DNA of 45,465 nucleotides, taken from positions 1 through 45,465 of the forward strand of contig CAKUGW010000009.1 in the NCBI GenBank assembly GCA_934654805.1, written 5' to 3'. Positions 39,134 through 45,465 of this stretch are shown piece after piece (positions within the stretch are counted from its first letter, which is position 1; each line of letters starts with the position of its first letter). The notes beneath the pieces are model-generated. The model did not search any database. It saw only the letters and a list, made by a program, of their open reading frames with translations, and had not been told where the DNA came from. The translations under genes were made by a program, and so were the position numbers. Source of the stretch: an uncultured Kiritimatiellota bacterium. Lineage in GTDB: Bacteria; Verrucomicrobiota; Kiritimatiellia; RFP12; UBA1067.

Positions 39134-41617
39134 TCAACGGATGATGAACAGGCAGCCGCGCCGCCGCAACGTCACCTGTCCGCCCGATACGCCGATCAGA
39201 TACTTGTTCGAGACCTCGCCGTCGAGTTTCAGCGTCCAATTGAGCAGCGGCGCGAGATCCGTGCCATCGGCAAACGCGAGCGGCAGAACCGCCGACATCC
39301 CGTCAAGGCCGGTGATGTCCAACGTGCCTGAGGCCGCGAACATGACGTTGCTCAGGCTGCCGGCCGAGGTCGCGTCAATGCGCAGGGCCGCGATCTCGAC
39401 GGGCGCGTCCGCCACGAGACGCGCGCCTCCCGCGACGGAGACCACGCCCAGCGACACGGCGGGGGACGGCGGAAGCGCGTTTCCGAAGAGATAGCCCGGC
39501 CGCTCGCTCCGGTCCGCGTCCGTCGCGTCGACCGCGTACCACCGGCGGCCCGTTCCCGACAGCGGCGGCCCGTCCAGGTACTGCTCGTCGAGCAAGGCCC
39601 AGCTGCGCCCGTCGACGCTCGCCTCGACACGCCACCCGCGCACCTCGAAGTTGCACATGTGGTTGGCGTTCCAGGCGTCGCCCGGCTGCTTGTCGGGGTT
39701 GTAGCCCTGGCTGGCCTGAATGTCATAGGACCGCGCCGATCGCGCGTCCGCCGCCAGGCGCAGCGTGAAGGCCTGCCAGGTCTTCGGGTCCGTCCGCGAC
39801 GGCGTCTTCGCGCAGTACCCGTCGATGAACCCATTGCCCGCCGTCTCGTCGAACAGGTTGGCCAGCGAGGTGTTCCTGTATCCGAACGCGCCATCGTCCT
39901 GCGCCTCGCCCGGATTCAGCGCATACGGCTTGCCGTTCTCGTCGGCGACGACCAGGTTCGCGTTCACGCGCGCGCCGTCCGCGTCGAATAGGGCGAACTC
40001 GCCGATCTGCAGGCGTCGGCCGCCCCAGAGCTCCGTCACCGTGAAGCGGTAGTAGGCATAGCGGTCAGACGCGTTGTTGACGACCAGAGTCCCCTCCTTC
40101 ACGTCCGTCCGCACGACATCGACCGTGCCGCCCAGCGACCAGGTTCCCGTGCCGGCCTTCGCGAGCCCCAAGGGTCCGACCCCGGACCGGACGTCGTTGA
40201 CGCCGTCGAACGCGCCGGAGCCGTCCAGCTCCAGCGTGCCGCCCGCCGCTCCGGCGGCCGTCACGTCGAAGAAGTTGACGACGCCGCCGGCCGCCGACCC
40301 GACCAGGCGTCCCGTGCCGGCGACCGTCACCGCGCGGCCGCGCACCTGCGCATACGCCGTGCCCGTGTACGCCACCGTGCCGGTCGTGGCTGGCGTTCCC
40401 AGCTCCAGGGCCGCGCCGGCGTCCAGGCCGGTCGCCGTGCCGAGCGCGCAGGGCTCGCCCTGCGGCGCGAGCGACGCCGCCTTGAGGACGCCCTCCGCCA
40501 CCCGCACCGGCCCCGCCCACGCGGCGCGCGGGACCGCCGCGAGGTCCCATGTGCCGACGCCGCGCTTCACGAGCGCGAGCCGTCCCGACGCGCCCGCGAG
40601 GTCGGCGGCCAGCACGCTGTCCGCCGTATTGGAGCCCGCGAGCGTCAGCGTCAGGTCCGAGGCGGCTGACGCATCCCACGTGCCGCTGAAGGTGACGCCG
40701 CCATGGGCACCGGCGTCGACGGTCGCCGCGGCGGCGTCCGCGCCGAAGACAAGCGTCTTGTCCGTCGTCTCGCCCGCGCCGAGATAGAGCAGCGTCGCCG
40801 AGCCGCCGAACGTCAGCGCCGGCGCCGAGCCGACCGAGCCGGCCTCGCCATTCCTGCCGAACGTCCCCACGCCCAGCTCGCCGTTCAGCAGACGGACCGC
40901 CAGGCTCTCGGACGTCAAGCCGGTGAAGTGATGGCGTCCGCCGCAGATGGCCAGGTTCATGTTCGCGCCGAGCGTGCCGGAAAAGGCGAAAGGCGTCCCG
41001 TCGGCCCATTGGTGGGCGACATCGCCCCACAGGAAGGTCGTGCGCGGGTAGATGGCGCTCACGTCACCGTCGCCGTCGAGCCCCTTGACGGCGATGTCCG
41101 CATTCCGGTCGAAGACGAGCCGGCCCGGCGCAAACGCGCCGTAGACCATGTTCGTCTGGCTTTCGACGAAGCGCAGACGCAGCTCGCCGTTTGTCACGCA
41201 ATAGGCGTCGAAGTAAAAGCCGAATCCCCCGCTCGTGTGGGAGAAGACGCCCGTGCCGGACTTGTAGACGGTCGCCTTTGTCGTGGATTCCCTGTTCTCG
41301 AGCTGAAGCGAGTTGAAGGCCCCTTCATGGTCTTCGTCGAGACGAAGGTCCAGAGAAGCGGCCTCTCCCGAGAGCCGGATGCGCGTCAAGCCCGTCATCA
41401 AGCCGAAATCCGCGTCCGTCGCGAACGCCTCCGCGTCCCGGATGTTGACGTTCTCCGTTTGGGTCGGGAGCTTGCCGTCGATCCAGCGCGTCGCGTCCGA
41501 CCAGCCGCCGGACCCGGCCGGATCCCAATACGAGTACTCCCAGGCCGAGGCCGTGCCAACGCTCACGAAGGCGGCGACTGTCGCAAGAGGAGTCATCATC
41601 ACTTTGTCCATACGCAT
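39134..41617 (-). CDS. Repeat-rich surface protein with discoidin-like domain and shared C-terminal tail
   Basis: An 827-residue exported protein. After the signal peptide (MRMDKVMMTPLATVAAFVSVG), passenger-associated repeats of the GGTLELDGSGAFDG and LGLAKAGTGTWSLGGTVDVV type fill most of the chain. A discoidin (F5/8 type C)-like domain spans about 515-690 (AYYRFTVTELWGGRRLQIGE, NFEVRGWRVEASVDGRSWAL). The chain ends GQVTLRRRGCLFIIR, like the protein at 14474-17152. It is embedded among glycosidase genes, so it may hold glycan or enzymes at the cell surface. There is no beta-barrel domain. AGGA nine bases before the ATG supports the start. Confidence 0.8.
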   Translation of the reverse strand: MRMDKVMMTPLATVAAFVSVGTASAWEYSYWDPAGSGGWSDATRWIDGKLPTQTENVNIRDAEAFATDADFGLMTGLTRIRLSGEAASLDLRLDEDHEGAFNSLQLENRESTTKATVYKSGTGVFSHTSGGFGFYFDAYCVTNGELRLRFVESQTNMVYGAFAPGRLVFDRNADIAVKGLDGDGDVSAIYPRTTFLWGDVAHQWADGTPFAFSGTLGANMNLAICGGRHHFTGLTSESLAVRLLNGELGVGTFGRNGEAGSVGSAPALTFGGSATLLYLGAGETTDKTLVFGADAAAATVDAGAHGGVTFSGTWDASAASDLTLTLAGSNTADSVLAADLAGASGRLALVKRGVGTWDLAAVPRAAWAGPVRVAEGVLKAASLAPQGEPCALGTATGLDAGAALELGTPATTGTVAYTGTAYAQVRGRAVTVAGTGRLVGSAAGGVVNFFDVTAAGAAGGTLELDGSGAFDGVNDVRSGVGPLGLAKAGTGTWSLGGTVDVVRTDVKEGTLVVNNASDRYAYYRFTVTELWGGRRLQIGEFALFDADGARVNANLVVADENGKPYALNPGEAQDDGAFGYRNTSLANLFDETAGNGFIDGYCAKTPSRTDPKTWQAFTLRLAADARSARSYDIQASQGYNPDKQPGDAWNANHMCNFEVRGWRVEASVDGRSWALLDEQYLDGPPLSGTGRRWYAVDATDADRSERPGYLFGNALPPSPAVSLGVVSVAGGARLVADAPVEIAALRIDATSAGSLSNVMFAASGTLDITGLDGMSAVLPLAFADGTDLAPLLNWTLKLDGEVSNKYLIGVSGGQVTLRRRGCLFIIR

Positions 41618-41670
41618 GGCATGCAGTCCTTTCCTGTTGAGTCTATCTTGAGTTTATCGTTTCACGAAAA

Positions 41671-44178
41671 CTACCGAATGCGAAGAAGCCTCTCTGTCCC
41701 GATCCAGAGGTCAAAGCCCGCCCCGTCGTCGTCCTCGGCGCGCACGGCGACGGCCGTCGGGCGCGGTCCGGGGAAGGAGACGTCGTAGACCGTCACCCGT
41801 CCCCGGCGACGCGCTTCCGACGACGGCGCCGCGCGCGTTACGGTCCTCTCCCCGTAGGCGAGCTCGACCTTCAGGCAGTCGCCCGGGGCGAGAATGTCGT
41901 CCGTGACCTCGGCATGGATCGCGAACCCGTCAGGCGTGTCCGCCAGCCACGCTTTGAGAGAGCAATCGTCCGGGCCCTTCCACGTGCGATCGACCGTCGC
42001 CGGGTTCGCGTCATACGGACAGCAGACCTGCTCGGCGGACGCGGCGACGTAGTCCGGCGGGCGGCTGCGCACGTCGCCCGTCCCGACCGTCAGGCACGCC
42101 TCGTCCCCGGCGGAAGTGTCCAAATCTTCCGCGACCGGCGTCGCCTCCGTCACGCCCGTGAGGACAAGCGCCCCCGGCTTGTCGCAAATGTCCCACGACA
42201 CGACACCCGACGCAACGGGAAGAGCCGTCCGGTTGCCCATCATGTCGACGGCCACGGCGCCGTGCGCGTCCGTGCGGACGCGCACGGCGCCCCGGTCGTG
42301 CCGACGGTTCCGCCACCCGGCGAGGACGAGCCCGCGCGAAGCGTCGCGCGCGTCCGCAAAGGCGTAGAGCTCCAGGCCGTCCCTTTCGCTTCGGACGATC
42401 CGCGCGAAGTCCAGGCCCGAGAAGACGGCCGTCAGGGCCGAGAACGCCGCGTACGCCGGCCGGGGCCTGAAGTCGGGCGTGACGATGCCGTAGCCCTGTT
42501 CGGAGTCCTTCGGGTCCCAGCCAGTCGCGCGCAAGTTGTACCAGCTGAAGTCGCGCGCGCCGTAGGCCCAGGCGAAAAGGACTTTCTTCCAGACGTCCTC
42601 CGCGACGGAAATCTCGTTGCCGAACACGCACGACGACGCCGTCTCGTTCGCATACCACGGCACGCTCACGCCTATCCGCCGGCGGTTCGGGAGGAACTTG
42701 CCGATCACCCGTTCGCGAAAGCCTGCAAACCCGCCGTGCAGGTGAACGGCATGGACATCGTAGAAGCCCTTCGCCTCCGTGAGCAGGCGATCTTGGATGC
42801 CGTAGTTGACGAACCGCTCCGCCAGGCGGTGGTCGCGTCCGCCCGCGTCAGGCAGCGCCCAGCCGCACGGCGCGACAACGCAGCGCGGATTCCCGCGCTT
42901 GAGACCCGTGAAGCAGGTCTTCAGGATCGTCACGGCGTCTTCGGTCGTCCCCGGGTAGAAGTTGTAAAGGTCCCACTCGTTGCCGATCTCGTAGTAGGCG
43001 ATCCGCTCGCCATAGCGCGCGGCCAGCGCGGCGTAGTAGTCTTCGCAGAGCGCAAGGTCCGTCGGGATGCCGCAGATGCGCGCATACGCCCGCGAGACGA
43101 GCGGATGCTCCGGATGGCGGCAGACCCGGTCGACGGGCGACTCGGCCCACGGCGGCGTGCTCCAGACGGTGGCGTTCACGGCAAGGCCGCGCGCCGACAG
43201 GGCCGCGACAAGCTCGTCCGTCTTTGCCCAGTCGTACTGGCCCGGCCCCTTGTGGACGTAGCGGCGCGAACCGAGGCCCGTGCGCACCAGCTTGGCGCCG
43301 CAGCGGACAACCGCGTCCAACGTCCGACCGACGAGACGGTCCGTCAGGCGTCCGTTGTGCCACTGAAGGCCGATGCGGAACTTGCCGGGCGCAAGTGGCG
43401 GCGTCACGTCGTGCCGGTCAAGCCAGGCGAAGGAGGCCGTCGACGTCGCCGACGAGCCGTCCGCCCCGGCGATTGACGCCGTCACGCCCCACCAGCCGCG
43501 CGCGGGCAGGGGCCACGGGACGGGAATCCGCGCGCGGCCCTGACTCGGGACCGTCACGTCCACGGGCATCTTCACCTCGCGCCCGAAGGCGTCGGCGAGG
43601 CGGATCTCGCCTGTCCACGCCAGCGCCTGCGGCGCGGCGTTCGCCAACGTCACGGCCGGGGCCGGGTCGCCGTCGTAGACGGTCCGCACGTCGCGGCCTG
43701 TCTCGACATCGACCTTGCAGGCGCCGGCCGCCGTCTCCGGCACTTCGCCCGTGACGGAGAGGACATGGAGCCGCCGCTCGTCAAACGGCTTCTCGGCGAC
43801 GAACTTCACCGAGAAGAACTTGACCGCAAGTCCAGCCGGCACGTTGGGCTCAAAGCGCGTGACCCGTTCCCAGCGGCTCGTGGAGACAAAGAAATTCGAT
43901 GGACGATGCCCCTTGTTCTCCGCCAGCGTCAGCACGGCAAGGCCGTTGGTCGCCATGTCCGTCTCGACCCAGACGGCCGTCGGGGCCGAGACGGGCCGGG
44001 CGCCCGCGCTGCCGCCCCAATGCGTGAAGAGGCCGCCGTTCGACCTCACGAGGATCTCCGCGTCCGCCGCGAGGTCCGTCATCGCCTCGCGGCAGGGCAG
44101 GCGGCCGGCGACCGGCGGAAGCGCACGGCTGCAACCGACAGAGGAGCAAAGAAGGACAAATAACGACAGCCTACGCAA
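41671..44178 (-). CDS. Clan-A glycoside hydrolase with C-terminal CBM9-like domain
   Basis: An 835-residue exported enzyme. The N-terminus RRLSLFVLLCSSVGCSR could be a lipoprotein signal (Cys about 16) or a plain signal peptide. Beta domains (to about 270) precede a TIM barrel with RTGLGSRRYVHKGPGQYDW, AYYEIGNEWDLYNF (acid/base Glu about 398) and SVPWYANETASS (probable nucleophile Glu about 510). The C-terminus (TPDGFAIHAEVTDD, VAVRAEDDDGAGFDLWIG) resembles the CBM9 superfamily. It starts at a TTG (44178) with AAAGGAG six bases upstream, overlapping the uxuA stop by eight bases; no ATG fits. Specificity is unknown. Confidence 0.76.
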   Translation of the reverse strand: MRRLSLFVLLCSSVGCSRALPPVAGRLPCREAMTDLAADAEILVRSNGGLFTHWGGSAGARPVSAPTAVWVETDMATNGLAVLTLAENKGHRPSNFFVSTSRWERVTRFEPNVPAGLAVKFFSVKFVAEKPFDERRLHVLSVTGEVPETAAGACKVDVETGRDVRTVYDGDPAPAVTLANAAPQALAWTGEIRLADAFGREVKMPVDVTVPSQGRARIPVPWPLPARGWWGVTASIAGADGSSATSTASFAWLDRHDVTPPLAPGKFRIGLQWHNGRLTDRLVGRTLDAVVRCGAKLVRTGLGSRRYVHKGPGQYDWAKTDELVAALSARGLAVNATVWSTPPWAESPVDRVCRHPEHPLVSRAYARICGIPTDLALCEDYYAALAARYGERIAYYEIGNEWDLYNFYPGTTEDAVTILKTCFTGLKRGNPRCVVAPCGWALPDAGGRDHRLAERFVNYGIQDRLLTEAKGFYDVHAVHLHGGFAGFRERVIGKFLPNRRRIGVSVPWYANETASSCVFGNEISVAEDVWKKVLFAWAYGARDFSWYNLRATGWDPKDSEQGYGIVTPDFRPRPAYAAFSALTAVFSGLDFARIVRSERDGLELYAFADARDASRGLVLAGWRNRRHDRGAVRVRTDAHGAVAVDMMGNRTALPVASGVVSWDICDKPGALVLTGVTEATPVAEDLDTSAGDEACLTVGTGDVRSRPPDYVAASAEQVCCPYDANPATVDRTWKGPDDCSLKAWLADTPDGFAIHAEVTDDILAPGDCLKVELAYGERTVTRAAPSSEARRRGRVTVYDVSFPGPRPTAVAVRAEDDDGAGFDLWIGTERLLRIR

Positions 44179-45202
44179 CTTCGGCTCCTTTCAGGAGGGC
44201 TTTCAGGTAGCCGTCGGCGAAAAGGCGGCCGAGGACGGAATACCCGGGCACGGCGTCGGGCGCGAGCAGGCGGTCGCCCGCCATTTCCGGCACGTGGTCG
44301 CCGCGCACCGGCACGTCAAGCCCAAGCTCTCGATATGTGCGCATGAGCGCGAACGGATCGGTCGATCCCTGGTCGTGGAAAAGCTCCGTGAAGTCCGTCC
44401 TGTCGCCCTCGACGTCGCGCATGTGGATGAACGCGATGCGCGGGCCGAAGTGCCGCGCCGCCGCGATGAGGTCGGCGCCCATGAGCTTGAAGTTCGCCTG
44501 GCAGAAGGTGACGGCGTTCGACGGCGAAGGATAGAGCGCGTAGGCGCGGTCGTAGTCCGCGACCGAGCCGAAGATGCGCGCGTAGCCGCCGAGCGACGGC
44601 AGGCATGGGTCGTCGGGGTGCAGCGCCATGCGCACGCCGACCTTCTCCGCCGTCGGCATCACGGCCTTGACGAAGCGCTCGTAATTGGCCCAGACCTGGT
44701 CGGCGGCGAGGCGGAGAGAGTTGGGGGTTGCGAGCTGAGACGCCTCGTATTCGGCCTTGTTGAAATAGGTGGCGAGAGCCCCGCCGCGCACGGCGCGCAC
44801 GCCCGTGCGCGACCAGCCGGGGCCGACCATGAAGTTGTAGCAGAGAAGCCGAATGTCGAGCGCAGCCATCGACTCGAGAAGCTCGCAGTAGCGGGCGAGG
44901 GCTCTCTCGCGGTCGGCGGCGGTGACCTGCGGGCTCGCGGCCGCCGCACGGGACACGAGAGGCGCGGCCTCGCCGAACTGCTTGATCGGCGCCATGTCAA
45001 AGGGGTCGCCCTCAAGGCCGACGACGCGAAGCCCTTCGGCGGCGAGGCCGTCGACGACTTTCTTGAGCGTCGCGTGCCGCCACGGGTCGGGCAGCCCCGT
45101 CAAGGCCGGATGGACCTTGACGACGACGTCCGTGATCCCCATCTGGCGGCAGAGCGTCCAGATGGGATGCTTCACGGGCGGAACGAATTCGACAAGTTTC
45201 AC
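44171..45202 (-). CDS. uxuA: D-mannonate dehydratase
   Basis: A 343-residue cytoplasmic enzyme that dehydrates D-mannonate to 2-keto-3-deoxygluconate in uronate breakdown. Recognisable UxuA segments include YNFMVGPGWSRTG, RMALHPDDPCLPSLGG, AVTFCQANFKLMG, IHMRDVEGDRTDF, FHDQGSTD and RGDHVPEM, which carry the metal-binding His, Cys and Asp positions of the family. The length is shorter than E. coli UxuA (394), as in many non-proteobacterial forms. The start is GTG with GGGAGG about eight bases upstream. It overlaps the downstream glycosidase gene by eight bases and follows the SDR gene by 63 bp, a standard uronate pair. Confidence 0.92.
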   Translation of the reverse strand: MKLVEFVPPVKHPIWTLCRQMGITDVVVKVHPALTGLPDPWRHATLKKVVDGLAAEGLRVVGLEGDPFDMAPIKQFGEAAPLVSRAAAASPQVTAADRERALARYCELLESMAALDIRLLCYNFMVGPGWSRTGVRAVRGGALATYFNKAEYEASQLATPNSLRLAADQVWANYERFVKAVMPTAEKVGVRMALHPDDPCLPSLGGYARIFGSVADYDRAYALYPSPSNAVTFCQANFKLMGADLIAAARHFGPRIAFIHMRDVEGDRTDFTELFHDQGSTDPFALMRTYRELGLDVPVRGDHVPEMAGDRLLAPDAVPGYSVLGRLFADGYLKALLKGAEVA

Positions 45203-45217
45203 CTTACTTCCTCCCTC

Positions 45218-45259
45218 TTCCTTCTTCCCTTTTACTTCTTCCTTCTTCCCTTTTACTTC
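45218..45259. repeat. 21-bp tandem repeat in the SDR-uxuA gap
   Basis: On the coding strand GAAGTAAAAGGGAAGAAGGAA occurs twice in tandem, followed by GAGGGAGG, the uxuA ribosome binding site. The whole gap is purine-rich, offering several Shine-Dalgarno-like sites before the GTG. Confidence 0.8.
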
Positions 45260-45265
45260 GACCCC

Positions 45266-45465
45266 TCACACCCCCGCGTTGGCGAGGAAGCCGCCGTCGA
45301 CGGGGACGGTGATGCCCGTCACGAAGCCGGCCCTCTCGTCGTCGAGAAGCCAGTTCACGCAGCCCAGCAGCTCCTCCGCCTCGCCGAAGCGCCTGATGCA
45401 GCTGTGGGCCATCACCTGCTCGCCGCGCGCGGAGAGTCCGCCGTCCGGCGTCATCAGGTCCTGGC
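45266..45465 (-). CDS. SDR-family oxidoreductase, C-terminal part (probable D-fructuronate reductase)
   Basis: The frame is open from the right edge to the stop at 45266, giving the last 65 or so residues of a short-chain dehydrogenase. IRRFGEAEELLGCVNWLLDD and FVTGITVPVDGGFLANAGV are the standard SDR C-terminus. Together with uxuA directly downstream, the likely role is NAD(P)H-dependent reduction of D-fructuronate to D-mannonate, the SDR counterpart of UxuB. The nucleotide-binding and catalytic Tyr-x3-Lys parts lie outside the window, so the role is inferred from position. Confidence 0.75.
   Translation of the reverse strand, partial: QDLMTPDGGLSARGEQVMAHSCIRRFGEAEELLGCVNWLLDDERAGFVTGITVPVDGGFLANAGV

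Overview
The window is a GC-rich bacterial segment with almost all genes on the minus strand. It looks like an uncultured member of the PVC superphylum, most likely Kiritimatiellota or a Lentisphaerota-like gut lineage. That placement is an inference from gene content: long secreted glycoside hydrolases, autotransporter-repeat-type surface proteins with a short Arg-Gly-hydrophobic-Arg tail, an FAD-oxidoreductase/propeller fusion, GntR regulators with a LacI-like sensor half, and a four-helix-bundle-suffix gene. No rRNA, tRNA or CRISPR array was seen.

Layout. 1-322: 5' end of a secreted TIM-barrel hydrolase that runs off the left edge. 323-833: non-coding, with a dispersed repeat and a fragment of a regulator gene. 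834-4735: AAA+/DUF4143 ATPase, GntR-family regulator and SGNH esterase. 4828-6008: a complete RAYT-type (Y1 transposase) element bounded by inverted ends. 5978-9241: an alpha-L-rhamnosidase fused to a nucleoside-hydrolase domain, divergent from a histidine kinase/response regulator pair at 9336-11766. 11823-18256: a metallophosphatase, a four-helix-bundle gene bracketed and entered by 9-bp CTAG arrays, a repeat-rich surface protein and a Tat-exported metallo-beta-lactamase-fold protein. 18321-20071: repeats, then hipB with a deleted, frameshifted hipA. 20202-27846: a three-gene operon of small secreted protein, six-hairpin glycosidase and giant GH2-like enzyme with TPRs. 27884-29006: a scrambled patch with an apparent rsmD tail, a gutted IS1634-type transposase and a solo RAYT end. 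29106-45465: one long tightly packed operon of nine genes.

The long operon starts beyond the right edge with an SDR (fructuronate-reductase type) and uxuA, followed by a clan-A glycosidase, a surface protein, a TIM-barrel glycosidase, a GH39-like enzyme, a propeller-FAD oxidoreductase, a GH36-like alpha-galactosidase and a Tat phosphoesterase. Together these suggest exported breakdown of a galactose- and uronic-acid-bearing glycan, with cytoplasmic conversion of the uronate to 2-keto-3-deoxygluconate. The rhamnosidase and GH2 loci would remove other sugars of a complex glycan such as pectin-like material; the substrate is inferred, not shown.

The most unusual signals are: (1) a recurring extended -10 box (TGnTATAAT or close variant) ending only 6-9 nt before the start codon of six genes, implying leaderless or near-leaderless mRNAs; (2) CTAG arrays with exact 9-bp periodicity at both ends of the four-helix-bundle gene, read in frame as Ser/Arg-rich tails, with the stop codon made by a phase slip in the array; (3) RAYT ends that supply the C-terminus of the rhamnosidase fusion, interrupt a transposase remnant and possibly contribute to the start of the GntR gene; (4) a shared C-terminal motif on the two repeat-rich surface proteins; (5) unusual domain fusions.
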